From Streptomyces flaveus (GTDB lineage Bacteria > Actinomycetota > Actinomycetes > Streptomycetales > Streptomycetaceae): a stretch of 64,000 nucleotides of DNA. The notes under the pieces were generated by a model that did no database searches, was not told the origin of the DNA, and worked only from the letters and a program-made list of their open reading frames with translations. The position numbers were made by a program, and so were the translations under genes. The stretch is taken from NCBI RefSeq assembly GCF_014647675.1, contig NZ_BMPQ01000018.1:107725-171724 (forward strand). The letters are read 5' to 3'. Shown one piece after another: positions 33,209-41,775 of the stretch (position 1 is its first letter; each line of letters begins with the position of its first letter).

Positions 33209-34135
33209 ATGACCAGCGACGACACCGCCCCACCCGTCCCCACCCGGACCCTGGACACCCTCTCCGAGCTGACGCCCGAGCAGACCGACGCGGTGCTCGC
33301 GCTCCTCGCGGAAGCCGCCCGGACCGACAGTCAGCAGGCGGTGTCCGAGCAGGGGCGGCTGCAGCTGACCGGAGGCCCGCGCGTGGGCGTACGGCATCTG
33401 CTGCTGACGGTCCAGGGGCAGCTCGTCGGATACGCGCAGCTCGAGGACACCGACCCCGTCGAGGCCCCGGCCGCCGAGCTGGTCGTCCATCCGGCGCATC
33501 GCGGGCGCGGGCACGGGCGGGCGCTCGGCAGCGCGCTGCTCGCGGAGTCCGGCAAGCGGCTGCGGGTCTGGGCCCACGGCGGCCACTCCGCCGCACGCCA
33601 CCTCGCCCAGGTCCTCGGCCTCACCCTGTTCCGCGAACTGCGCCAGATGCGGCGCCCGTTGACCGACTTCCACCTGCCCGAGCCGAAGCTCCCCGAGGGC
33701 GTGACGGTACGCACCTTCGTCCCCGGCGCGGACGACGCGGCCTGGCTCACCGTGAACGCCGAAGCCTTCGCCCACCACCCCGAACAGGGCTCCCTCACCG
33801 GGCGCGACCTCGACGACCGCAAGGCCCAGCCCTGGTTCGACCCGTCCGGCTTCTTCCTCGCCTTCCGCGGCGACGAGCTGATCGGTTTCCACTGGACGAA
33901 GGTCCACGCGGAGGAGGGCCTGGGCGAGGTGTACGTCCTCGGCGTACGCCCGGGCGCCCAGGGCGGCGGCCTCGGCAAGGCCCTCACCACGATCGGCCTC
34001 CGTCACCTGGCCGCGCAGGCCCTGCCCACGGCGATGCTGTACGTCGACGCGGACAACACTGCGGCGGTGGCGGTGTACGAGCGACTGGGGTTCGTGACGT
34101 ACGAGGCGGACCTGATGTACCGCACGGAGTCGTGA
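33209..34135 (+). CDS. mshD: Mycothiol synthase
   Basis: Acetylates Cys-GlcN-Ins with acetyl-CoA in the last step of mycothiol synthesis, the thiol that replaces glutathione in actinobacteria. The 308-residue protein has two GNAT domains: the N-terminal one carries VVHPAHRGRGHGRALGSALL and the C-terminal one VYVLGVRPGAQGGGLGKAL. Start chosen at the ATG that begins MTSDDTAPPVPT. The length matches known MshD. It stands alone. Confidence 0.95.
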   Translation: MTSDDTAPPVPTRTLDTLSELTPEQTDAVLALLAEAARTDSQQAVSEQGRLQLTGGPRVGVRHLLLTVQGQLVGYAQLEDTDPVEAPAAELVVHPAHRGRGHGRALGSALLAESGKRLRVWAHGGHSAARHLAQVLGLTLFRELRQMRRPLTDFHLPEPKLPEGVTVRTFVPGADDAAWLTVNAEAFAHHPEQGSLTGRDLDDRKAQPWFDPSGFFLAFRGDELIGFHWTKVHAEEGLGEVYVLGVRPGAQGGGLGKALTTIGLRHLAAQALPTAMLYVDADNTAAVAVYERLGFVTYEADLMYRTES

Positions 34136-34174
34136 GCGCGGCCTCTCGGGGCTGACCCCCGGGGGTGGCGAGCG

Positions 34175-34948
34175 TCAGGAACGGGCCGTGAAGACCGCCC
34201 GGACCCGGCGCCGCCGTACGGGTTCCAGCAGGCAGGCGGCCCAGACGAGCGCGGCGCCGGCCAGGAGCCACGCCCACGACCGGTGGGCCTCGTCCCAGCG
34301 GTCGACGTGCGGCTGGACGAAGAGGGTCCAGCGGTCGGGCATCAGCAGGGGTGCGACCAGTCCCGTGAGCAGGAGCGCGGCCGCCGCGGCCTGCCCCGGC
34401 TCGGGCTCGTCCCGCAGCCGTACGGCGGCGGCGCCCGCGAGGAGCGCGAGCACGGCGGTGGCGGCGGCCTCCAGGGTCATGTCCCCCACGGGCGGCCGCA
34501 CCTCCGCCGGTACGAGGAGCAGCGCGACCGTCCACCAGCCGACGGCGACCGGCGCGACGAGGGCCACCCGCAGCCCCGCCCGCACCGCCCGCCGGACCGG
34601 CACCCCCGCGGTGGTGTGCCGCGCCGGGTCGTCCATCAGGAACGCAAGGCCCAGCCCGAAGGCGAGCGCGGCGCCCCGCAGCAGCAGGAGGGCGATCTCC
34701 TCCGGGGTCTCCCCCGACACCAGCCGCGGCACGCCGACGAGCAGCAGCCCCACGGTGCCGCCCGCGGCGAGCGGCAGCCAGGGAAGGGTGCGGGCCACGG
34801 GCAGGACCAGGGCGCGGATGATGCCGGCCATGGAGGGAGTGGGCCGGGGGCGGGGCTCGCGGCCCGGCGTCGGCCGGCTCACGGGCGTGCCGCCCGGCGC
34901 CGGCCGGCCGCTCCCGTGCCCCTGGGTCCCACCGGCGCCCGCCGTCAC
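34175..34948 (-). CDS. Integral membrane protein of an ABC export operon
   Basis: 257 residues, starting at GTG 34948 in a GTGA overlap with the upstream permease gene. After a ~35-residue Pro/Gly-rich N-terminus come about six hydrophobic helices. No ABC motif is visible, so it is probably a second membrane subunit. It is last in the operon headed by the ECF sigma factor (39091). Confidence 0.75.
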   Translation of the reverse strand: MTAGAGGTQGHGSGRPAPGGTPVSRPTPGREPRPRPTPSMAGIIRALVLPVARTLPWLPLAAGGTVGLLLVGVPRLVSGETPEEIALLLLRGAALAFGLGLAFLMDDPARHTTAGVPVRRAVRAGLRVALVAPVAVGWWTVALLLVPAEVRPPVGDMTLEAAATAVLALLAGAAAVRLRDEPEPGQAAAAALLLTGLVAPLLMPDRWTLFVQPHVDRWDEAHRSWAWLLAGAALVWAACLLEPVRRRRVRAVFTARS

Positions 34949-36495
34949 GCCCCGCACTCGTCCTCCTCCTTCTCCTTGTCCTGCGGCACCGGCACGTCCA
35001 GCAGCTCGGCCGCCCGCGCCGTGGACGTCTTCGGTGACGTCAGCTCCGTCCAGTGAGCCTTCACTTTCGCCGTGATGCTGTAGCGCGGGCGCTCGAGCAT
35101 CTCCCGTACGACGTCGGTCTGTGGGGCGGACATGGAGAGCGGATGCGTCGGAGCAAGGACGATCGCGGAACCGGAGACGCTGTCGTCCAGGCGGACGTTC
35201 TTCAACGACGTCATCGGGTCGGGCTCGGAGCCGAGGGCCAGCCACATCGCCACGACCGTCCGGGCGTCGCACAACTGCCCGGCCGCCTCTTCGTCGCCCG
35301 CGACCAGCACGGAGGCGACACCGACGGCGAACTCGGGGATCCGGTTGCCGCCCCAGCGCGTGCCTACGGTGACCTCCCCCGGCGTACGGGAAGGGTCGAA
35401 CGTCGAGGCCTGGCCGAGGCCGTAGTCGCGGGCCTCGACGCGCTGGCGGACCGTGAGCGGGGTCCCCCCGGCGGCGCCGCCCGCGAGGGACTGCACGCGC
35501 CGGACGGTGCCGGCCCAGTCCTCGGTGCGCCCGGTCCACTCGGGGAACGCGCAGTACGTCGACCGGTCGTGCCGTATGCACGTCTGGTCCTTCTCGGGGG
35601 TCACCGAGGCCCGCACCCGGGCCGCGGTCAGCGCGGGCGAGTCACCCACGGACTGGGCCACCGCACCCGTCAGGGTCAGCGCCGCCGAGCCGACGGCGAT
35701 CGCCTTGACCAGCCGCGCCCGGCCCCCGCCGACCAGTACCGCGAGGCAGAGCAGCAGCACGGTCAGCCCCACCAGATACAGCACGTGCCAGGCGGCGGGA
35801 CGGCCGAGCAGGTCGGAGGGCAGCGGGTCGGACTGGGACTCGGAGGCGACCGGCCACGCCCAGCGAAGCCAGCGCGGATCGCCCACGCCCGCGGTCAGCA
35901 GCGTGGTGCCGACAAAGCCGCCGAGCGCCAGGAGCGGCACGGCGAAGGAGGACGGGATCAGCCGGGCGAGCAGGACGCCGAGGACACCCAGGAGCAGCAC
36001 CGACAGCGGGGCCACGGCCAGTTCGGCGTACGAGCCGTGCCCGAGCGCGCCCGGCTTCAGGGCCTGCCAGGTGAACTGTCCGGCCACGGCCAGTGCGACG
36101 GCGACGGCGAACGGCACGACCGACAGGGCGTGCGCCACCGTGCGCCGCCACGGCTCCATGACCAGTACGTCGAAGTGCCGGTCGGTGCCACGCCTGCGGG
36201 AACGCAGCACGGCCCGGTTGACGCTGATGAGCATGGCGACCGCGATGAGCATCGGGGGCATCTGGGTGGCGCGGTCGACGTCCTGGAGCACGGGGAAGTC
36301 GTTCATGCCCTCGCGGTCGGACGTCCACACCCGTATGCCCAGGTAGCCGACGTACAGGAGGGAGAAGAACAACACCGGTATCTGCTGCAGCAGTTCGCGC
36401 GCCTCGAAGCGGGCGAGGGCGAACACGGCGGCCCAGCGCCGAGGTTCGGGCGCGGCGACGACGGACGTGGGACGGGCCTCGGTCAGCGTGCTCAC
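34945..36495 (-). CDS. ABC transporter permease with large extracytoplasmic domain
   Basis: 516 residues starting at GTG 36495 in a GTGA overlap with the ATPase gene. The first ~270 residues hold about six transmembrane helices (LLQQIPVLFFSLLYVGYLG onward); a further helix precedes a ~220-residue hydrophilic domain with two or three Cys. Such extracytoplasmic portions are seen in ABC-2-type exporters of bacterial cell-envelope stress systems. Substrate unknown. Confidence 0.8.
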   Translation of the reverse strand: MSTLTEARPTSVVAAPEPRRWAAVFALARFEARELLQQIPVLFFSLLYVGYLGIRVWTSDREGMNDFPVLQDVDRATQMPPMLIAVAMLISVNRAVLRSRRRGTDRHFDVLVMEPWRRTVAHALSVVPFAVAVALAVAGQFTWQALKPGALGHGSYAELAVAPLSVLLLGVLGVLLARLIPSSFAVPLLALGGFVGTTLLTAGVGDPRWLRWAWPVASESQSDPLPSDLLGRPAAWHVLYLVGLTVLLLCLAVLVGGGRARLVKAIAVGSAALTLTGAVAQSVGDSPALTAARVRASVTPEKDQTCIRHDRSTYCAFPEWTGRTEDWAGTVRRVQSLAGGAAGGTPLTVRQRVEARDYGLGQASTFDPSRTPGEVTVGTRWGGNRIPEFAVGVASVLVAGDEEAAGQLCDARTVVAMWLALGSEPDPMTSLKNVRLDDSVSGSAIVLAPTHPLSMSAPQTDVVREMLERPRYSITAKVKAHWTELTSPKTSTARAAELLDVPVPQDKEKEEDECGA

Positions 36496-37385
36496 GCGGT
36501 CACCTCCGAGGATGAGGCCGAGGCGGCGTCCGAGGGGTCGAGGGTGAGCAAGTAGCCGTCCTCCAGGGTGGGTTCGACGAGGGTGGCGCCCTCCGGCGGA
36601 TGCCCGACGTTGCGGAAGGACCCCGTGCCCGTACGCCAGCCGGCTCTCGCGCCCGGGTCCCGTTCCGCACTGCTCCACACCCGCCCGTCCGCCCGCGCGG
36701 TGAGCTCGGCCGGTGTGCCCTCGAAGCGGACGCGGCCGCCGGCCATGACGATCACGCGGTGGCAGAGCATGGCCACGTCCTCGGTCTGGTGCGTGGAGAG
36801 CAGGACCGTACGCCCCTCGCCCGCCGACGCGATCAACTCCCGGAACCGCATGCGCTGTTCGGGGTCGAGGCCGACCGTCGGCTCGTCAAGGACGAGGAAG
36901 CCGGGGTCTCCGACGAGCGCGGCCGCCAGCGCGACCCGCTGCCGCATCCCGCCGGACAGCCTGCGGATGCGCTTGCCGCGTACGTCCCCGAGGTCGACCT
37001 CGTCGAGCACGCGCCGCACCTCGCGGTGCCGTGCCGCACGGTCGGTCATCTCCTTCAGGATCGCCACGTAGTCGACGAACGCGAAGGCCGTGAAGTCCGG
37101 GTGGAAGCCGGGCATCTGCGGGAGATAGCCCAGCGCGCGCCGCACGTTCTGCCGCCCGGCCGTCGTGCTCGGGTCGTGCCCGAGCACCGTGAAGGCACCC
37201 CGGTCGGCGGGCACGGCGGTGGCCAGCACCCGCAACAGGGTGGTCTTCCCCGCTCCGTTGGGCCCGAGGAGCCCGGTGACGCCCGCGCCGAGCCGCAGCG
37301 ACACGTCGTCGAGGGCGGCTGTGCTGCCGTAGCGGAGGGTCAGCCCGGCGGCGGACACCGTGGGCGGCATGGACAGGTCGGTCAT
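36492..37385 (-). CDS. ABC transporter ATPase (ABC-2 export type)
   Basis: 297 residues with Walker A GPNGAGKTT, Q-loop LGYLPQMPGF, signature RLSGGMRQR, Walker B LVLDEPT and the His switch STHQTED. A C-terminal extension of ~85 residues follows the NBD. ATG 37385 has AGGAGT 8 nt upstream. It couples with the permeases at 34945-36495 and 34175-34948. Confidence 0.93.
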   Translation of the reverse strand: MTDLSMPPTVSAAGLTLRYGSTAALDDVSLRLGAGVTGLLGPNGAGKTTLLRVLATAVPADRGAFTVLGHDPSTTAGRQNVRRALGYLPQMPGFHPDFTAFAFVDYVAILKEMTDRAARHREVRRVLDEVDLGDVRGKRIRRLSGGMRQRVALAAALVGDPGFLVLDEPTVGLDPEQRMRFRELIASAGEGRTVLLSTHQTEDVAMLCHRVIVMAGGRVRFEGTPAELTARADGRVWSSAERDPGARAGWRTGTGSFRNVGHPPEGATLVEPTLEDGYLLTLDPSDAASASSSEVTA

Positions 37386-37467
37386 GCGTGGACTCCTGTG
37401 GAAGAGAGCGGAAGCGTGGGGACGGCGGCGGCCGGCACGCGGCGCCGGAGAGCGGCAGCGGCGGCTC

Positions 37468-37635
37468 TCATCCATCACCTCCGCTGTCGGAGGAGGACGA
37501 GGACGAGGAGGATCCCTGGCGGGATGTCCCCGAGACCACGACGGCGACGACTTGCAGCAGCCGGAGGACGCCCGAGGCGACCATCAGCGCGGCGGCCTTG
37601 AGCAGCTTGAGCCTCCTGCGGGTGGCGTCGGACAT
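37468..37635 (-). CDS. Small membrane protein with Ser-rich tail (55 aa)
   Basis: ATG 37635 shares one base with the stop of the anti-sigma gene. The product has one hydrophobic helix (LLKAAALMVASGVLRLLQVV) and a C-terminal run of serines, then DSGGDG. It sits in the sigma/anti-sigma/ABC operon. Function unknown; tight coupling suggests it works with the neighbours. Confidence 0.65.
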   Translation of the reverse strand: MSDATRRRLKLLKAAALMVASGVLRLLQVVAVVVSGTSRQGSSSSSSSSDSGGDG

Positions 37636-38552
37636 CACGCCGCACCTCCATCCTGAAAGCCCGCGAACGGTGTGCGCGCGGAAGTCGAGTCGAAACGGTC
37701 GCGGCTGAGATAGAGGAGCCCGACGGCGAACGCGGAGACCACAGCCGCCACACCCTGCCCGGCCACCGTGTACGGCGCGAGGGTCCCCTCGGTCTGCGCC
37801 TCCGCGATCACCAGCACCGCGACCCACACCCCGGCGACCAGCCCAGGAGCGAGGACCGGCCCCAGCCGGGAGGCCAGAGCGAGCCCGGTCGCGGTGAGGG
37901 CGAGCGCGGGCAGTAGCCAGGCCAGGGCCCGCAGTCCGTACGAGGGGAGCGCGAGCGTCGCAAGGCCGTTGAGGCCGAGCCCGACGGCCAGCACGGCGAG
38001 CGTGCGGATCATCAGCAGGCGGAAGCCGTGCATCGGAGCGACGACGGTCATCTCGTACGTCGGGTCCAGCGCGGGCCCGTAGGACAACGCGACCCCGGCG
38101 AGGGGCAGCAGCGGCGCGAGGGCGAGGAAGAGCGTCGGTGTCTCCGACGCTCGTACGGAGTTGGCGGCCACCACCGTCATGACCAGCAAGGCGGCGACCG
38201 CGCCCAGCCAGGACAGCCGCAGCACGGGCGTGGCGGCGAGCAGTCGCGCCGTGTGGTCGGCGACCCCGATCCGTACGAGCAGCGACTCGATGAACCCGAG
38301 CCGCGGCGCGTCCAGTTCGGCGTCCAGCCGCTCCCAGCCCTCGTCCAGGGCGACCGGGTCGCTCACCTCGGCGAGCGCCGCCCGGCAGGGCGCGCAGGCG
38401 ACGAGATGCGTGTCGGCCGCCCAGAGCACGGGCGGCGCCAACTCGCCCCGTACATAGGCGCGGAGGTCGTCCTCCGCCACATGCCAGGTCATGCCGCTCA
38501 TGCCGCTCGTGCCGTCCATATTGCTCATGTCGCTATTGCTCATGTCGCTCAT
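37635..38552 (-). CDS. Zinc-finger anti-sigma factor, multi-pass
   Basis: 305 residues. The N-terminal ZAS-type zinc motif is H-x3-C-x2-C (HLVACAPC) preceded by DDLRAYVRGELAPPV. Residues ~110-300 hold about six transmembrane helices, more than the single helix of most ZAS anti-sigmas. The first ~20 residues repeat Met-Ser-Asp/Asn. It overlaps the sigma gene by 4 nt (ATGA). Confidence 0.85.
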   Translation of the reverse strand: MSDMSNSDMSNMDGTSGMSGMTWHVAEDDLRAYVRGELAPPVLWAADTHLVACAPCRAALAEVSDPVALDEGWERLDAELDAPRLGFIESLLVRIGVADHTARLLAATPVLRLSWLGAVAALLVMTVVAANSVRASETPTLFLALAPLLPLAGVALSYGPALDPTYEMTVVAPMHGFRLLMIRTLAVLAVGLGLNGLATLALPSYGLRALAWLLPALALTATGLALASRLGPVLAPGLVAGVWVAVLVIAEAQTEGTLAPYTVAGQGVAAVVSAFAVGLLYLSRDRFDSTSARTPFAGFQDGGAA

Positions 38553-39091
38553 GCCAGCGCCTCCCGCAGCTGCTTCCGGGCCCGCAGGGCTCGTGTCTTG
38601 ACCGTCCCCGGCGGAATGCCGAGCAGGACGGCCGCCTCCCGGGTGGTCAGTCCGTCGATGACGGTGGCCTGGAGGACCGCCCTGAGCTCCGGCGACAGCC
38701 GGACGAGGGCGCCCGCGAGGTCTCCGTGCTCGACCCCCGCGAGCACGCGTTCCTCCGCGGACGCCTCGTCCCGGTGCCGCAGCCGCGCCAGCGCCTGCCG
38801 CATCCGCCCCCGCGCCCCGTCGCCCCGCAGGATGTCGATCAGCCGACGCGACCCGATCCGCCAAAGCCAGCCGGCCACGTCGCCTTCCTCGCGGTACCGG
38901 GCATTGCCCCGCCACACCGCGAGAAAGGTCTCCTGTACGACGTCGTCGACTATCCCGGCGTCCGAACACCGGCCGCGCAGCCGCGCGGCGAGCCAGGGCG
39001 CGTACCGCCGGTACAGCTCTTCGAAGGCGCGCCGGTCCCCGTCCGCCGCGATGACCCGCAGCAGCTCTCCGTCGCTTCTCGTTTCCCTCAC
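38549..39091 (-). CDS. ECF RNA polymerase sigma factor heading an ABC operon
   Basis: 180 residues with region 2 (FEELYRRYAPWLAARLRG, DVVQETFLAVW) and region 4 (LTTREAAVLLGIPPGTVKTR). GTG start with GAAGGG close upstream. It heads an operon of six genes through to 34175: sigma, anti-sigma, small membrane protein, ATPase and two membrane subunits. Signal and targets are unknown. Confidence 0.9.
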   Translation of the reverse strand: MRETRSDGELLRVIAADGDRRAFEELYRRYAPWLAARLRGRCSDAGIVDDVVQETFLAVWRGNARYREEGDVAGWLWRIGSRRLIDILRGDGARGRMRQALARLRHRDEASAEERVLAGVEHGDLAGALVRLSPELRAVLQATVIDGLTTREAAVLLGIPPGTVKTRALRARKQLREALA

Positions 39092-39182
39092 GACCCTTCA
39101 TCGGACGAGCCCCGCCGATCGGTTCACGGCGTTCCGGAAAACCTTGGCACCGGCTTCTGCTTGACATGAACCCGCATCCTGC

Positions 39183-39218
39183 ACCACCCTTTCACTACTC
39201 AATTAGTGAAAGGGTGGT
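39183..39218. promoter_or_regulatory. Operator of the GntR/YtrA regulator
   Basis: 15-bp perfect arms ACCACCCTTTCACTA (39183-39197) and its complement (39204-39218) around 6 nt. The right arm ends 8 nt before the GTG start, so binding would block transcription or translation initiation. It also lies between divergent operons. Confidence 0.75.
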
Positions 39219-39225
39219 TGTCCGA

Positions 39226-39639
39226 GTGGTCGCGTACCGCATCGACCGGCGCACTGGCGTCGCCACCTACGTCCAGATCGTCCAGCAGACCAAGCAGGCG
39301 CTCCGCCTGGGCCTGCTCGAACCCGGCGACAAACTCCCCACGGCCCGCGAGGTCGTGGAGGCCACCGCCATCAATCCGAACACCGTCCTGAAGGCCTACC
39401 GCGAACTGGAGCGCGAGGGCCTGGTCGAGGCGCGGCGCGGCCTCGGCACATTCGTACGGCGCTCCTTGGGCGCCGCCCCGGCGGGCTCACCGCTGAAGGC
39501 CGAGCTGTCCGACTGGACGGCCCGCGCCCGCGCGGAGGGCCTGGAGCGGGAGGACGTGGCCGCGCTCTTCGCCTCCGTACTCGACGAGCAGTTCAACGAC
39601 GACCAACGGTTCAAGAACAACAAGGGGGAACCGGCATGA
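39226..39639 (+). CDS. GntR-family regulator, YtrA subfamily
   Basis: 137 residues from GTG 39226. The winged helix is YVQIVQQTKQALRLGLLEPG then LPTAREVVEATAINPNTVLK; the short C-terminal region (no FCD or UTRA domain) is typical of YtrA regulators that control ABC transporters in their own operon. Its ATGA overlap with the ATPase fits. The palindrome at 39183-39218 is its probable operator. A start at 39214 is also possible. Confidence 0.85.
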   Translation: MVAYRIDRRTGVATYVQIVQQTKQALRLGLLEPGDKLPTAREVVEATAINPNTVLKAYRELEREGLVEARRGLGTFVRRSLGAAPAGSPLKAELSDWTARARAEGLEREDVAALFASVLDEQFNDDQRFKNNKGEPA

Positions 39640-40529
39640 CCGACACCGCCATTGAGGCGGCCGCGCTGAGCAAACGGTTCGGGCGGCGAGGAAAGTGGGC
39701 GCTGCGCGACTGCACCCTCCAGCTCCCGGCCGGACGCGTCTGCGCGGTCGTCGGCCCCAACGGCGCGGGCAAGTCCACGCTACTCGCCGTCGCCGCCGGC
39801 CTGCTCGGGCCGACCGAGGGTTCGCTCACCGTGCTCGGCACGCACCCCACCGAGGCCCGTCCGCGCATCGCGTACGTCGCCCAGGACAAGCCCCTGCACC
39901 CCCAGCTCACCGTCGCTGACACGCTGCGCCTCGGCCAGGAGCTCAACCCCGGCCGGTGGGACGCGACCGTGGCCGAACGAGTCGTCGCACAAGGGGACTT
40001 GGCCCCCAAGACGCGCGTCCGTTCCCTCTCCGGCGGCCAGCGCACCCGCGTCGCGCTCGCCCTCGCTCTGGGCAAGCGCCCCGAACTCCTCCTCCTGGAC
40101 GAGCCGATGGCCGACCTCGACCCGCTGGCCCGTCACGAACTGATGGGCACCCTGCTCGCCGAGGCCGCCGAGAGCGGCACCACGGTGGTGATGTCCTCGC
40201 ACGTCGTCGCCGAACTCGAGGGCTCCTGCGACTTCCTGCTGCTGCTCGGCGCCGGCCGGGTGCGCCTCGCGGGCCCGCTGGAGGACCTGCTCGCCGCGCA
40301 CACCCTGCTCACCGGCCCGGCCGGCGCCCTCGACACCCTCGCACCGCACACCGTCGTCGAGTCCCGCACCACGGGCCGCCACCTCTCCGCCCTCGTCCGC
40401 GCGGCCGGACCGCTGGACGGCGCCTGGCAGACCGCCGAGCCGTCCCTCGAAGAGCTGGTCCTCGCCCACCTCCGCAGCCCGGACGCCCCCGCGCTGACCC
40501 TCGACCCCGCCCGGGAGGCCGCCGCATGA
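39636..40529 (+). CDS. ABC transporter ATPase
   Basis: 297 residues with Walker A GPNGAGKST, signature SLSGGQRTR, Walker B LLLLDEPMADLD and SSHVVAE His loop. It starts in a 4-nt overlap with the GntR regulator and ends in one with the permease. Typical of YtrA-controlled export or multidrug/bacitracin-type systems. Substrate not determined. Confidence 0.93.
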   Translation: MTDTAIEAAALSKRFGRRGKWALRDCTLQLPAGRVCAVVGPNGAGKSTLLAVAAGLLGPTEGSLTVLGTHPTEARPRIAYVAQDKPLHPQLTVADTLRLGQELNPGRWDATVAERVVAQGDLAPKTRVRSLSGGQRTRVALALALGKRPELLLLDEPMADLDPLARHELMGTLLAEAAESGTTVVMSSHVVAELEGSCDFLLLLGAGRVRLAGPLEDLLAAHTLLTGPAGALDTLAPHTVVESRTTGRHLSALVRAAGPLDGAWQTAEPSLEELVLAHLRSPDAPALTLDPAREAAA

Positions 40530-41521
40530 CCGCCCTCGCCGCCTCCCCGACGGCCGCCCGCCTCCGCAGCCGGTTCGCACCACGCGGCCTGACCTGGTCG
40601 GTGCTGCGCCTGCACCGCACGGCGCTGTACGTCGGGGGCGCCGCCCTCGTGGCCTTCGCGGCCGCCATGGTCTGGATGTACGTCATCGGGGACGACGCCC
40701 GCGCGAGCACCGGCCCCTGCAGCCCTTCCGCGTACTGCCTCAACCTCACCGCGTCGACCTTCGACGACAAGACGTACCGCCGCCTCGTGTCGCTGACGGC
40801 CGAGGCACTGTCGTACCTGATGTTCCCCGTCGGCGCCTGGGCCGGCGGCGCGCTCATCGGCCGGGAGCTGGAGAGCGGCACCGCGCGACTGGCCTGGACC
40901 CAGTCGGTCACCCCGCTGCGCTGGCTCGCCGCCAAACTCGCCGTCCCGGCCCTGCTGCTGACCGCCGGCACCACCACGGCCGTCCTGCTGAACGTCTGGG
41001 CCCGCCAGGACGGCGGCCCCGACCTGGCCCTGGACTGGTACTTCAGCAACACCTTCATCACCACCGGCCCGACCGCCGTCACGTATCCCCTCGCGGGCCT
41101 CGCCCTCGGGGCGCTCGCCGGGATGGTCACAAGAAGGGCCCTGCCCGCCGCCGGCCTCGGCTTCGCCGCCGCCCTGGCCTTCTTCAACCTCATGGACTGG
41201 TACCGGTGGAACCTGTGGCCCACCTCGTCCGTGACGGTCTCCGACCCGGACGGGTACCAGCTGCCGCAAACGGCCCTCCACATGAGCAGCGGATACGTGC
41301 TCACCTCCGGCGAGCGGAGCGAGAGCTATCCCTGCCGCGACATGCCGGGCCCGGGCTGCCTGAAGGAAGGGGACGTCACCGGGCACTACACCGTCTTCCA
41401 TCCCCAGTCCCACCACTGGCCGCTCCAGCTCATGGACGCCGGCATCGCGCTGGCCGTCGCGGCCCTCGCCACCGCCGGCGCCTTCTGGCTGCTGCGGCGT
41501 CGTACGCCCTCACGGGGGTAG
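40526..41521 (+). CDS. ABC-2-type permease of the GntR-controlled operon
   Basis: 331 residues starting at ATG 40526, within the ATPase stop. Six hydrophobic helices can be seen: one near 29-47, a helix pair after a Cys-rich loop (TGPCSPSAYC), others up to the C-terminal AVAALATAGAFWLLRRR. The first extracytoplasmic loop carries two Cys. A long loop with CRDMPGPGC precedes the last helix. Confidence 0.85.
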   Translation: MTALAASPTAARLRSRFAPRGLTWSVLRLHRTALYVGGAALVAFAAAMVWMYVIGDDARASTGPCSPSAYCLNLTASTFDDKTYRRLVSLTAEALSYLMFPVGAWAGGALIGRELESGTARLAWTQSVTPLRWLAAKLAVPALLLTAGTTTAVLLNVWARQDGGPDLALDWYFSNTFITTGPTAVTYPLAGLALGALAGMVTRRALPAAGLGFAAALAFFNLMDWYRWNLWPTSSVTVSDPDGYQLPQTALHMSSGYVLTSGERSESYPCRDMPGPGCLKEGDVTGHYTVFHPQSHHWPLQLMDAGIALAVAALATAGAFWLLRRRTPSRG

Positions 41522-41529
41522 GGCGTACC

Positions 41530-41561
41530 CGTCTCCCGGGGGTGCGGACCCCCGGGAGACG
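41530..41561. terminator. Terminator after the GntR/ABC operon
   Basis: 14-bp perfect arms (CGTCTCCCGGGGGT and its complement) with a 4-nt loop, 9 nt after the permease stop. A T-poor tail follows. Confidence 0.85.
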
Positions 41562-41775
41562 CCCCTCCATGTCCCGCACGTCATGTCGCCGTAACCGCCG
41601 ATTCAGACAAGCTTGCGACGCTCAGCCAATGAACCCCTCCGTCCCCGAGCCGTCGCCTCCCCCGGAGAACGAGCCCTCGCCCGTACAGGAGAACAGGGGC
41701 CTCCAGTTCGTCGCCGCGCTCCCTCCCGCTCCTTATGACGCGCCCGTTTCCGTTCCGGCGCGGAACAATGGGTTC

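Noticed and set aside
41522..41775. PHO box before ppk
   Set aside because: Only degenerate GTTTCCG/TTCCGG sequence was found; no repeated GTTCAC unit.
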